In this document: positions 1 through 7,425 of the stretch, in pieces
How the letters are laid out: the number at the start of each line of letters is the position of its first letter
Numbering within the stretch: the stretch's first letter is position 1
NCBI GenBank assembly: GCA_902488555.1
Contig: CABTWT010000011.1
Coordinates: forward strand, 1-19,142
Origin: an uncultured Anaerococcus sp.
Lineage (GTDB): Bacteria > Bacillota_A > Clostridia > Tissierellales > Peptoniphilaceae
DNA: 19,142 bases
Direction: 5' to 3'
Position numbers and translations under genes: made by a program
Notes under the pieces: model-generated
The model's input: only the letters and a program-made list of their open reading frames with translations
What the model was told of the DNA's origin: nothing
Databases searched by the model: none

Positions 1-2199
1 AGAAGTTTTGACCAAGTAAAAGAGATCAATACAAGGATAATCAATCTTGCGAGAGAGCATGGCAAGCTAGCTGTTGCAACTGGCGGGGTTAGATATCTTA
101 AGCCAAGTGATTATATCTTGAGAAATATTCTCCACAAGGGCCAATATTTTAGATACCACGAAAATAGGCCACTTTATTATCTGAGAACTACAAAAGAAAT
201 GCTTGATGGATTTTCTTACCTAGATAGGAATTTGGCCGAAGAGATTGTAATCAAAAATCCAAAACTCGTTGCAGAACAAATCGAAGATATAAGACCTATT
301 CCTCCTGGAACTTTCCCACCAAAAATAGAAGGTTCTGATGAAAAACTCAGGGATGCTTGTTTTACAAAGGCTAAGTCAATCTATGGAGACCCTTTGCCAC
401 AAATAGTCGAAGATAGGCTCAATCGTGAGTTAAACTCCATAATTTCAAATGGCTATGCAGTTTTATATATCATAGCCAAGGAACTTGTAGGTAAGTCAAA
501 TAGAGATGGTTACCTTGTAGGCTCAAGAGGATCAGTAGGATCATCATTTGCAGCTACAATGGCAGATATAACAGAAGTAAACCCACTTTCCCCTCACTAT
601 GTATGTCCAAAATGTAAGCATAGCGAGTTCTTTGAGGAAGATAGACTTGGGGCAGGTATTGACTATCCAGATAAGGATTGCCCAGTTTGTGGAAGTCCTA
701 TGAATAAAGACGGTCACAACATACCATTTGAAGTTTTCCTAGGCTTTGAAGGGGATAAGGAACCAGATATAGACTTAAACTTTGCTGGAGAATACCAGCC
801 GACAATCCACAAATATACCGAAGAGCTTTTTGGTGAGGGCAAGGTATTTCGTGCTGGGACCATTGGAGCAATCCAAGATAACACGGCCTTTGGTTACATC
901 AAAAAATATAGCGAAGAGTACAATGAAACATTCACCAATGCTCAGATTAGAAAACTTCAAAGGGGTCTTAAAGATGTCAAAAGGACAACTGGTCAACACC
1001 CGGGTGGTTTGATTGTAGTTCCAAATGATATAGAAATATTTGACATAACTCCAATCCAATATCCAGCTGATGATCCAAAAGATGATATTAAGACAACCCA
1101 TTTCACTTACAATATGATGCATGAAACCCTGCTAAAACTTGATTTGCTAGGTCACGATGTTCCTTCGATTATAAGGGCCTTACAGGACTTAACGGGAACT
1201 AATCCTCTAGAGATTACTATGGGTGATCCTTCCGTTATGAAGATATTTTCTTCTACAGAAAGTCTCAATATCAAGCACGACTTTTCCAATAACGAGATTG
1301 GTACCTTGGGCATACCTGAATTTGGTACAAACTTCGTAAGATCCATGCTTAAGGATACCTTCCCAACCAAGTTTTCGGAGATGACGAGAATTTCTGGCTT
1401 ATCTCACGGAACTGATGTGTGGCTTAACAATGCCCAAGACCTTGTAAGAAATGGGACAGCAGGCTTTGACAAGATAATCTCTACCCGTGATGATATAATG
1501 AACGCCCTTATCCAACAGGGACTTGATAAGAAAAAATCCTTCTCTATTATGGAGAAGGTAAGAAAGGGTAAGCCTCTTTCTGATGAAATCCTAGAGTATA
1601 TGAGGGAAAATGGGGTGCCGGAATGGTATATTGAGTCTTGTCTTAAGATCCAATATCTTTTCCCGAAGGCCCACGCTGTAGCCTATTGCCTAATGAGTTA
1701 CAGGATTGCCTACTATAAGGTATACTACCCTGAAGCCTTCTATGCGACCTACTTCAATACCAAGATTAACGACTTCAAGTACTCTACAATTATAAGGGGA
1801 CTAGAAAGTATTCAAAAATCCCTAAAGGAAGTTGAGGGTAGTTTTGATCTTTCTCAAAGGGATAAGCAAATAAGAACTGTCCTCGAAGTAGCTGAAGAGA
1901 TGGTAGCAAGGGAGATTAAGCTTGAAAAGGCAGATATCTACAAGTCAGATGCGAAGAAGTTCCTCCTAAGCGATAGGAAGGGATACATCCTACCTCCGCT
2001 TTCTGCAGTTGATGGTGTAAGTGAAGCAATGGCTATTGATATTGTAAATGAAAGAGAAAAAGGCGAATTTATTTCCTTAGAAGATCTCAAAACAAGAACT
2101 TCAGTAAACAAAAACGCCATCAACAGCCTCAAATCCTTGGGCATAATTGACGGCATCCAAGAGAAAAACCAGATGTCCTTGTTTGATGGAATGTTTTAG
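1..2199 (+). CDS. polC: DNA polymerase III alpha subunit, PolC type (3' part, 5' end outside window)
   Basis: Replicative DNA polymerase of low-GC Gram-positives. The frame is open from base 1 (732 codons seen), so the TTG at 118 is internal and not a start. Visible landmarks, numbered from base 1: GYLVGSRGSVGSSF near residue 170; a zinc-binding region with two Cys pairs (CPKC at about 603-614, CPVC at about 679-690); the catalytic PDIDLNF motif at 763-783 with Asp256 and Asp258; KRTTGQHPGG near residue 330; FPKAHAVAYCLM near residue 554; and a helix-hairpin-helix-like C-terminal region. It ends QMSLFDGMF, a consensus beta-clamp binding motif (QxxLF) as in Bacillus PolC. The PHP and exonuclease domains lie upstream, outside the window. 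It converges on the minus-strand VWA gene and shares a terminator with it. Identification is by recall of the family sequence and is very secure. Confidence 0.98.
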   Translation, partial: RSFDQVKEINTRIINLAREHGKLAVATGGVRYLKPSDYILRNILHKGQYFRYHENRPLYYLRTTKEMLDGFSYLDRNLAEEIVIKNPKLVAEQIEDIRPIPPGTFPPKIEGSDEKLRDACFTKAKSIYGDPLPQIVEDRLNRELNSIISNGYAVLYIIAKELVGKSNRDGYLVGSRGSVGSSFAATMADITEVNPLSPHYVCPKCKHSEFFEEDRLGAGIDYPDKDCPVCGSPMNKDGHNIPFEVFLGFEGDKEPDIDLNFAGEYQPTIHKYTEELFGEGKVFRAGTIGAIQDNTAFGYIKKYSEEYNETFTNAQIRKLQRGLKDVKRTTGQHPGGLIVVPNDIEIFDITPIQYPADDPKDDIKTTHFTYNMMHETLLKLDLLGHDVPSIIRALQDLTGTNPLEITMGDPSVMKIFSSTESLNIKHDFSNNEIGTLGIPEFGTNFVRSMLKDTFPTKFSEMTRISGLSHGTDVWLNNAQDLVRNGTAGFDKIISTRDDIMNALIQQGLDKKKSFSIMEKVRKGKPLSDEILEYMRENGVPEWYIESCLKIQYLFPKAHAVAYCLMSYRIAYYKVYYPEAFYATYFNTKINDFKYSTIIRGLESIQKSLKEVEGSFDLSQRDKQIRTVLEVAEEMVAREIKLEKADIYKSDAKKFLLSDRKGYILPPLSAVDGVSEAMAIDIVNEREKGEFISLEDLKTRTSVNKNAINSLKSLGIIDGIQEKNQMSLFDGMF

Positions 2200-2236
2200 A
2201 ACTCATAGCTATAGTTAAAATTAAAAAAAGCAAAGT

Positions 2237-2271
2237 AAAATAGGGACCATGAAGCGATAAGTCCCTATTTT
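2237..2271. terminator. Bidirectional intrinsic terminator between polC and the VWA gene
   Basis: An 11-bp perfect inverted repeat (AAAATAGGGAC at 2237-2247 and GTCCCTATTTT at 2261-2271) encloses a 13-nt loop. T-rich sequence follows on the plus strand (TTTTTATTTCTTT) and A-rich sequence precedes it, so it can end polC transcripts and also those of the convergent gene. The right arm touches the stop codon of the minus-strand gene (2271-2273). Confidence 0.88.
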
Positions 2272-3947
2272 TATTTCTTTAACAATTCTTTTTTGATAAG
2301 CCTTGTGGCTAAGCTTGCAAAATGACTTAGATCTTTTATCTGATAGAAATTATCGTAGTAAAGATAGGTCGCATTAGTAGTATTTTCCTTGTGGATTAAG
2401 GCAGCAATCTTGATATTTTTTCTCCTAAGCTTATCGAGTTCCTCCTTAGTGTCCTTAAGGGCAGTATCTTCCTCGTAGGCCTTGTTTGGACTAAGTCCTT
2501 CTTTTATCAGGGGTCTTAGGTCGCTGGGATTCGTATCGGTTAGGATTAATAGGAGATGGTCCTTTAATTTTCTTTGGGGGATCAAAGAAGTATAGCTCCT
2601 AAAGGCAAGACCGTCTCTATTAAAGCCTAGGCTCTTATAAGAAAATATCCTAGAATCATCAGTTTCTTCATCGAAGTCCTTTAAGATAGTAAGGACAGTA
2701 TAGTCAGAAAGGGTGCTGTAGGATATGACTCTGTGGCTGATTTTGTTTTTGGACAGGGCCCTAGATAGGATATAGGCCTCGGTCGCTACAATCTCTTGAT
2801 CGTACAAAAGAGAAGCTGATCCATCGAGAAGGATATCTAGCGTGTAATCTCCCTTTTTATCAAAAGTTTTCTTGGTAAAAATCTTGTTATAGTTAGGTAT
2901 TTGGCTCTTCCATGCGAGGCTAGGACTGAGATTACCAGTCTTATCCAATTGGGAACCCCTATCCTCGGTCGATTTAAGGGAGAGCTTGATGGATTTGGAG
3001 AGATTTTTGATAATTCTTTCATAAAAATTTTCTTTATTTTTGTAAAAATTCAGATTACTTTCCCTAGCCTTAGAGTTTAATTCATTTATTTTATCAGAAT
3101 CTGCTTTAGCTATACCCTTGGTGAAGAAAATCTTTGATTTTTTATGTTTATCTTTGGCATAAGTTTCGTTTATTAAATTCTCTTTTTCTTCTGAAAATAA
3201 AGACCTTCCGAAAGTTTCCTCTATATATAATCTCTTGGCACTTTTTCTTTTAAGTAAGAAATTTCCTATAGGATTTAACTTCTTACTATCATTATTCTTG
3301 AAAATATTCGCTTTGTTAGATCTTTCAAGTTGGTAAGACCCCTTTAGGTCGAAGAGGGAGAAGTTTATAGGAAAATGGAGCTTATATTTATTTTCCTTAT
3401 CAAAAGAAAGATACTTCTCGAATAAATATATAGTATTAGCTATTAAAGTCGCAGGTCCTGTAGCTGGATCTAAATGGAAATTCTCGTATATATCTTCTTC
3501 CTTTTTAGAGAGATTAAAATTACCATCTAAAACTTGCGAGTATTTTTTCATAGTTAAAAGGTAATACAAGTTTTCTCTTAAAGCTAAGTTTTTTCTCCTA
3601 AGGTCATTCTTATCGGCCAAGAAGTCTTTAGCGTAATCTTCTCTTAGGTCTTTGAGAATGGGCCTTTGGCTAACTTCTTTGTCATAGCAGTAGCTTTCCA
3701 AAAGATAGAGGGCGAAGATGTCGTATTTTTCACATTTTTTATAATCTTCCCATAAGGCAAAGAGATTTTCTATTGTTTCTTTGCCGAAGTATTTTATAGA
3801 AAGACCTATTATTAAGTTCATATAAAAACTTGGATTGCCGCTTAGGTCAGATCCTATGATGATGGGCTTATATCTATATGATAAGGATCCATTCCAAATC
3901 TGATTATAGAATCTGTTGTCATTGGCTTTTCCCTTATTAGAAATCAT
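2271..3947 (-). CDS. VWA-domain protein, NorD/CoxE-like, partner of the adjacent MoxR ATPase
   Basis: About 558 residues, predicted cytoplasmic (no signal peptide or membrane segment seen). The N-terminal ~365 residues are Lys/Asn-rich and not recognised. The C-terminal ~185 residues form a von Willebrand A domain. Its metal-ion-dependent adhesion site is visible: DGSAS at residues 375-379 (DxSxS), NRDGLAFR with Asp445, and LLLILTDTNPSD with Asp471. The NRDGxAxR plus L(T/S)DxxPxD pattern resembles NorD, the VWA partner of NorQ in nitric oxide reductase activation. Start choice: the ATG at 3962 directly abuts AAAGGAG with no spacer, so I prefer the ATG at 3947, which has GAGG 4 nt upstream and overlaps the upstream stop by 11 nt (translational coupling). 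Known MoxR/VWA pairs remodel or insert metal into client enzymes; no client is evident here. The function is unassigned. Confidence 0.85.
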   Translation of the reverse strand: MISNKGKANDNRFYNQIWNGSLSYRYKPIIIGSDLSGNPSFYMNLIIGLSIKYFGKETIENLFALWEDYKKCEKYDIFALYLLESYCYDKEVSQRPILKDLREDYAKDFLADKNDLRRKNLALRENLYYLLTMKKYSQVLDGNFNLSKKEEDIYENFHLDPATGPATLIANTIYLFEKYLSFDKENKYKLHFPINFSLFDLKGSYQLERSNKANIFKNNDSKKLNPIGNFLLKRKSAKRLYIEETFGRSLFSEEKENLINETYAKDKHKKSKIFFTKGIAKADSDKINELNSKARESNLNFYKNKENFYERIIKNLSKSIKLSLKSTEDRGSQLDKTGNLSPSLAWKSQIPNYNKIFTKKTFDKKGDYTLDILLDGSASLLYDQEIVATEAYILSRALSKNKISHRVISYSTLSDYTVLTILKDFDEETDDSRIFSYKSLGFNRDGLAFRSYTSLIPQRKLKDHLLLILTDTNPSDLRPLIKEGLSPNKAYEEDTALKDTKEELDKLRRKNIKIAALIHKENTTNATYLYYDNFYQIKDLSHFASLATRLIKKELLKK

Positions 3948-4824
3948 AGTCCTCGAAAACATCTCCTTTAGATAAATTTTCCCTAAAACGAGCCTTTATC
4001 ACATCTCTTATAAGCGTTTTCTCATAAGGATCGAAGACCTTGTTTACCAAACACATATCGAAAGCCTCATCAAGCTTAAGACCTGCTTTAACAAGATCAA
4101 GACTATCGAAAATTCCTCTTAGGTCAATAGCGCTATCGGATATTTCACCGGCATCCGCCTTTGTCTTTATATCATAGAATAATCTTCCTAGCTGGTTTTT
4201 GATCTCTAATTTTAGATTTGGATAATTATCTGTAAAGATTTTACTTAGGTCATCTTCAGAAATTATAGGCATATCAATTATAACAAAGCGGGAAAGGAGA
4301 GCCTCATTAAGCTCACGTGTCCCCTCATAATTATAGTTCATGGTAGCTATAAATCTTGTGGCTGGGTGGATTTCTATAAGTTCATTTCCTGGTATGTCGA
4401 TTATTCTCCTATAATCTAGGATGGAGTGTAGGACTGCCATTGCTTCGTTTCTAGCCATATTAATTTCATCTAGGACAAGGAGACCTCCGTATTTACAAGC
4501 AGAAGTCACTGGTCCGTCTCTAAATACAACATTTCCATTAGATAGGGTATCGGTCCCTATAAGGACTTGGGAGTCGATATTTACATGAAAAGATACATTC
4601 CGCATGGGTCTTTTAAAAATTTGGGATAGATTTTCTGCTAGTACATTTTTACCGGTTGACTTACTTCCAACAAGGAGGATGTTTTTTCCAGAAAGGAAGG
4701 CAGAGCTTGCCTTATTTAATATATCTTCTCCAATATAGGTAAATTTAGGTCTTGCAATTCTTCCTCTTAGACTATCATCTATTTGATTTTCATTTACGAA
4801 TTTCTCAATTATTTTATGGTTCAT
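3937..4824 (-). CDS. MoxR-family AAA+ ATPase (NorQ/CbbQ-like)
   Basis: A 295-residue single-domain AAA+ ATPase. Walker A is GSKSTGKN (53-60). Walker B is LLVLDE (115-120) followed by INMA. The sensor-1 region is FIATMNYNYEG with Asn163, and the arginine-finger segment is ELNEALLSRF with Arg179. The GPVTSACKYGGLLVLDEINMA context and the LDYRR segment are typical of the CbbQ/NirQ/NorQ branch, whose hexamers work with a VWA-domain adaptor to activate metalloenzymes. It starts one base after the stop of CC-1 (4826) and overlaps the start of the VWA gene, so the three are probably translationally coupled. The ribosome binding site is weak (GAGAAATAAG before ATG), which fits coupling. The family call is firm; the client is unknown. 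Confidence 0.93.
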   Translation of the reverse strand: MNHKIIEKFVNENQIDDSLRGRIARPKFTYIGEDILNKASSAFLSGKNILLVGSKSTGKNVLAENLSQIFKRPMRNVSFHVNIDSQVLIGTDTLSNGNVVFRDGPVTSACKYGGLLVLDEINMARNEAMAVLHSILDYRRIIDIPGNELIEIHPATRFIATMNYNYEGTRELNEALLSRFVIIDMPIISEDDLSKIFTDNYPNLKLEIKNQLGRLFYDIKTKADAGEISDSAIDLRGIFDSLDLVKAGLKLDEAFDMCLVNKVFDPYEKTLIRDVIKARFRENLSKGDVFEDYDF

Positions 4825-4825
4825 C

Positions 4826-5125
4826 TTATTTCTCGATTGGATTGATTTCGCTTTTGATATAAAGCTTCTTAAAAAATGCTGATATGATTAAATCTTGATC
4901 ATCATCTATATACATCGCAAGGTTGGGGTTGTAATAGATATCAAGATCATCAGTTTCTTGAAGTTTGTATCTATTCTTATCTTTTTCTTTAGTAAGGATT
5001 ACTATATCTATAGTTCCTATCCCGCAACAGGAGGATTTCTGATCCAAATCTGGATTTATAAAGATTTCTTTGATTTGTTTTTTCATTACTAAAGCCTTTG
5101 CTTTTTTACCTAATATAAATTTCAT
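4826..5125 (-). CDS. Small Cys-Cys motif protein, copy 1 (CC-1), downstream of cstA-1
   Basis: A 99-residue protein with no signal peptide or membrane helix. Its core is a central SSCCGIGTIDI segment (Cys33-Cys34), then a charged stretch and DDLDIYYNPNLAMYI. It aligns along its length with CC-2 (7056-7367), sharing CCGI(x)n(V/T)(R/I)ID, (Y/N)YxP(A/N) and a C-terminal I(I/T) strand. It resembles the small CC/Se-motif proteins of anaerobes, some of which carry selenocysteine in place of one Cys, and distantly the HesB/IscA layout. That assignment is from memory and tentative. Both Cys codons are ordinary TGT/TGC. AGGAG sits 5 nt before the ATG. It lies 53 nt after cstA-1 and 1 nt before the MoxR gene. 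A role as a redox or metal-binding partner of the transporter or the ATPase is inference. Confidence 0.8.
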   Translation of the reverse strand: MKFILGKKAKALVMKKQIKEIFINPDLDQKSSCCGIGTIDIVILTKEKDKNRYKLQETDDLDIYYNPNLAMYIDDDQDLIISAFFKKLYIKSEINPIEK

Positions 5126-5178
5126 ATAATCTCCTAGATAGAAAAAAGAGTAGCGATTGCCACCCTAATTCATTAAAT

Positions 5179-6633
5179 TTAGTCTAACTTAATTGCTTCG
5201 ATTCTTCTTCTATTTTTCTTAGATACCTTTACAACGAATACTGCATAAGCTATAGCAAGTATTCCTGCTATTGGATAAGCAATCTTAAAGTCCTGACCAA
5301 AGCCAAGTTCTTTGACGTTGATTATGAAGGAAAATACTATGAAAGTATAGAAGATTCCTGGAATCAATGTGATTAGGTAGTTCTTATTGTTGTAGATTAG
5401 ATAGCATGTAGCTACAGCTAGGGCAAAGATTGCTACGAATTGGTTTGTAAATCCGAAGTATCTCCAAAGAATGTTGAATCCTTTAGGGTTAGATTTAGCA
5501 AAGTATAGAATAGCTGCTGCTGGAACGAATAGACAAGCTGCAAGACCTGCACGCTTACCAGCTACTTTTTGGTCTATATTAAGTTCTTCAGCTACGATTA
5601 ATCTTAGAGATCTAAATGCAGTATCACCAGATGTGATAGGAAGTGCTATAACACCGATTACTGCTATAAGTCCTCCGACATTACCCATGAAGTATCTTGA
5701 GATTTCACCAACCATAAGAGTACCAGGTGTGTCTAGGGCAGCTGTTCCTGTAGAGAAAATTACCATAGCACCAGCAGCCCAAACCATGGCGATGACGCCT
5801 TCTGCAATCATTGTTGAGTAGAAGGTTGTCTTTGCTTCCTTTTCGCTTCTAACAGTTCTAGAAACTAGGGTAACTTGGGAACCGTGGAATCCTGAAAGTA
5901 TACCACATGCAACTGTGATGAAGAATGATGGGATAAATCTTTGTCCGAGTGGGTGCTCAGCTAATAGGCCTTGACCCTTAAATGATAGGTCAGCATTACC
6001 CTTAAATATAATTCCTATAAGTACACCAATTGCAGATATAATAAGAAAAGCACCAAATATTGGATAGATTCTTCCGATTAGCTTATCTATTGGTAGAACT
6101 GTGGAAAGGATATAGTATGCAAAGATTACTGCATAAATCACCCATATTACATTTGAATTTGGATCTGCACCCATAATATCATTGGCAATTAAGTCTCCAG
6201 GTGTATAAACAAATACAACACCAGTTAGGAGAAGAAGGATTGCAATTACAATATTGTAGAATTTCCTACATCCTTCACCTATGTACTTACCGACAAGTTT
6301 TGGAACTTGGCTTCCGCCATTTCTCATTGAGATAAATCCTGTACAAAAATCGTGAACTGCACCAGCAAAGACACAACCAATTGGAATTGCGATAAATGCA
6401 ATTGGTCCAAAAAGGATTCCTTGGATAGGGCCTAAGATTGGGCCAGTTCCTGCGATATTTAGTAAGTTAATAAGCCAGTTTTTCTTCTCGCTCATAGAAA
6501 CAAAGTCGATACCATCAGCTTTTCTAACAGCTGGAGTCTCACGATCGTCGGGTTCGAGTTGTTTTTCAACGTATTTGGAATAGAAAAATCCACCAACTAG
6601 AAGGATGACTAAACCTATTAAAAATAATGCCAT
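5179..6633 (-). CDS. cstA: CstA-family (carbon starvation protein A) transporter, copy 1
   Basis: A polytopic membrane protein of 484 residues, short compared with the ~700-residue Escherichia coli CstA but typical of the compact Firmicutes form. Family signatures are NLLNIAGTGPILGPIQGILFGP near residue 57, VYTPGDLIAND near residue 147, ACGILSGFHGSQ near residue 240 and GDTAFRSLRLIVAEE near residue 336. Many hydrophobic segments are spread through the chain and it ends in a basic tail. Characterised family members import pyruvate or peptides; the substrate here cannot be read from sequence. AAGGAGG lies 6 nt before the ATG, and a consensus promoter lies about 45-70 bp upstream. It is first in an apparent operon cstA-1, CC-1, MoxR ATPase, VWA. 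It is closely similar to the second copy at 7426-8883. Confidence 0.95.
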   Translation of the reverse strand: MALFLIGLVILLVGGFFYSKYVEKQLEPDDRETPAVRKADGIDFVSMSEKKNWLINLLNIAGTGPILGPIQGILFGPIAFIAIPIGCVFAGAVHDFCTGFISMRNGGSQVPKLVGKYIGEGCRKFYNIVIAILLLLTGVVFVYTPGDLIANDIMGADPNSNVIWVIYAVIFAYYILSTVLPIDKLIGRIYPIFGAFLIISAIGVLIGIIFKGNADLSFKGQGLLAEHPLGQRFIPSFFITVACGILSGFHGSQVTLVSRTVRSEKEAKTTFYSTMIAEGVIAMVWAAGAMVIFSTGTAALDTPGTLMVGEISRYFMGNVGGLIAVIGVIALPITSGDTAFRSLRLIVAEELNIDQKVAGKRAGLAACLFVPAAAILYFAKSNPKGFNILWRYFGFTNQFVAIFALAVATCYLIYNNKNYLITLIPGIFYTFIVFSFIINVKELGFGQDFKIAYPIAGILAIAYAVFVVKVSKKNRRRIEAIKLD

Positions 6634-6674
6634 ATAATACCTCCTTATTATGTATTAATTATAATGACTATTAA

Positions 6675-6703
6675 ATTATAAACATTAAATATAAAAATTG
6701 CAA
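6675..6703 (-). promoter_or_regulatory. Predicted sigma-70-type promoter of cstA-1
   Basis: Read on the minus strand, TTGCAA (6703-6698) and TATAAT (6680-6675) are separated by exactly 17 bp, about 42 bp upstream of the cstA-1 start. The -10 is perfect and the -35 matches TTGACA at 5 of 6 positions. The region is very AT-rich, so chance matches are possible, but spacing and position are ideal. Confidence 0.65.
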
Positions 6704-6736
6704 GTTTTATAACAGAACAGAATAATAAGCAAGTTT
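6700..6736. repeat. Direct repeat pair GCAAGTTT flanking the cstA-1 promoter -35
   Basis: GCAAGTTT occurs at 6700-6707 and again at 6729-6736, 29 bp apart, close to three helical turns. The similar context (TTGCAAGTTTTATA and AAGCAAGTTTATAT) puts one copy over the -35 and the other upstream, as an activator or repressor site might be. It could equally be chance in AT-rich DNA. Confidence 0.25.
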
Positions 6737-6870
6737 ATATCTTTATAATGTATGCAATATAGATAAATGTTATACTATTGTTTTATGAGATTAGATAAAA
6801 AATTATGGATATGGGTGAATATAAAGAAATAAGTATTTTTAATCAATCATAAATGTTGGTAATAAAAAAG

Positions 6871-7046
6871 TGGGGCTGTTGCAAAATAGATAAATCGTTC
6901 CTATATCATTCGAGCACCCTCCCAGAAAGGTCTCTGTCAGCCGACGGGCTCATTACCTCCCTGAGCCGGCGGGCTAAACCTCAAACTTTCTGGGAGTGCA
7001 CTCCAATGATGGAACGTTAGATATCTATCAATTTGCAACAGCCCCA
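6871..7046. mobile_element. 176-bp MITE-like palindromic element between CC-2 and cstA-1
   Basis: Terminal inverted repeats TGGGGCTGTTGCAAA (6871-6885) and its complement (7032-7046) are 15 of 15 identical. Similarity continues imperfectly inward for about 60 bp on each side, including CGTTCC, CATT and CTCCCAGAAAG in both arms. The centre is GC-rich, unlike the surrounding AT-rich DNA, and holds two near-identical 12-mers (AGCCGACGGGCT 6939-6950 and AGCCGGCGGGCT 6964-6975) that can pair with each other. The element would fold into one long hairpin. No ORF or transposase is present, so it would be non-autonomous. The CTGTTGCAAA end resembles termini of some insertion sequences. No clear target duplication was seen. 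On the minus strand it is followed by TTTTTTATT, so it may also end CC-2 transcripts. Confidence 0.65.
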
Positions 7047-7055
7047 ACTTTAATG

Positions 7056-7367
7056 TTAGTCAAGTTTAACTGACGAAAATTCTGTTTGAGAAACTAATGT
7101 TTTCATATTGCCAATGCCAACAACTGTTATTAATATTTCTGTTGAACTTTTTAGAAACTGGTTAATTGCTGGGTGATAATTTGTATTTATCCCATCAAAA
7201 TAATCCTTGATATACTCCTTGTCATCTTTTACATGACTTTTTATATCAATTCTTACACCTCGAATCCCACAACATCTGCTGCCAGTTAGGACTGGTTTTA
7301 TATATACATTATCAATTTTTTTATCTTTGATATATTCTTTTGCACTGTCTGTATATACAACTTTCAT
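7056..7367 (-). CDS. Small Cys-Cys motif protein, copy 2 (CC-2), downstream of cstA-2
   Basis: A 103-residue soluble protein, paralogous to CC-1. It opens MKVVYTDSAKEYIKDKKI, followed by VYIKPVLTGSRCCGIRGVRIDI (Cys32-Cys33), a charged linker, DGINTNYHPAINQFLK, and a C-terminal hydrophobic strand ILITVVGIG. The order of an alpha-helical start, a strand with Cys near residue 32 and a later G-I-x-x-x-Y segment recalls HesB/IscA-like small proteins, and the dicysteine recalls the CC/Se-motif family; both are tentative. AAAGGAGG lies 5 nt before the ATG. It follows cstA-2 by 58 bp across an intrinsic terminator, so it is probably made from readthrough at a lower level. Its stop codon is 9 bp from the palindromic element. 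No in-frame TGA occurs. Function is unknown. Confidence 0.8.
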   Translation of the reverse strand: MKVVYTDSAKEYIKDKKIDNVYIKPVLTGSRCCGIRGVRIDIKSHVKDDKEYIKDYFDGINTNYHPAINQFLKSSTEILITVVGIGNMKTLVSQTEFSSVKLD

Positions 7368-7390
7368 ATTATCCTCCTTTATACTTTAAA

Positions 7391-7414
7391 GAAAAAGAGG
7401 CCACTAGGGCCTCT
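7391..7414 (-). terminator. Intrinsic terminator between cstA-2 and CC-2
   Basis: On the minus strand, AGAGGCC (7414-7408), a 5-nt loop and GGCCTCT (7402-7396) form a perfect 7-bp GC-rich stem followed by TTTTTC. It lies 12 nt beyond the cstA-2 stop and about 10 nt before the CC-2 ribosome binding site. It would sharply reduce transcription into CC-2. Confidence 0.85.
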
Positions 7415-7425
7415 AAATTATTAAA

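Larger units (their letters stand above)
6634..6870. other. AT-rich intergenic region upstream of cstA-1
   Basis: This is the rest of the 422-bp gap between CC-2 and cstA-1, outside the palindromic element. Apart from the cstA-1 promoter, ribosome binding site and the direct repeat pair it holds no gene I can support. A 15-codon frame from the ATG at 6785 has no good ribosome binding site. TATA-like hexamers occur on both strands, as expected from composition. Confidence 0.5.

Noticed and set aside
118..120. TTG at 118 as a start codon for the polymerase gene
   Set aside because: The same frame is open from base 1 and encodes family-typical PolC sequence upstream (VATGGVRYLKPSDYI).
3937..3962. 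Frameshift joining the MoxR and VWA frames into one protein
   Set aside because: Each has complete family domains and its own start; the overlap is the usual coupled stop/start arrangement.
4895..5092. 65-residue plus-strand frame opposite CC-1
   Set aside because: Antisense to a well-supported small gene with a good ribosome binding site; hydrophobic composition is an artefact of AT-rich sequence.
5471..5821. 116-residue plus-strand frame opposite cstA-1 (and a similar one at 7877-8065 opposite cstA-2)
   Set aside because: They resemble each other only because they are antisense to paralogous transporter sequence; no start signals.
6785..6832. 15-codon frame in the gap upstream of cstA-1
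   Set aside because: No convincing ribosome binding site, no recognisable sequence, and such frames are expected by chance in AT-rich DNA.
6871..7046. Integron attC site
   Set aside because: GTTAGAT near 7016 matches one half-core, but no matching RYYYAAC lies at the other end, and there is no integrase or cassette array.
4826..7367. CC proteins as actual selenoproteins
   Set aside because: Both motif positions are TGT/TGC cysteine codons and neither frame contains an in-frame TGA.
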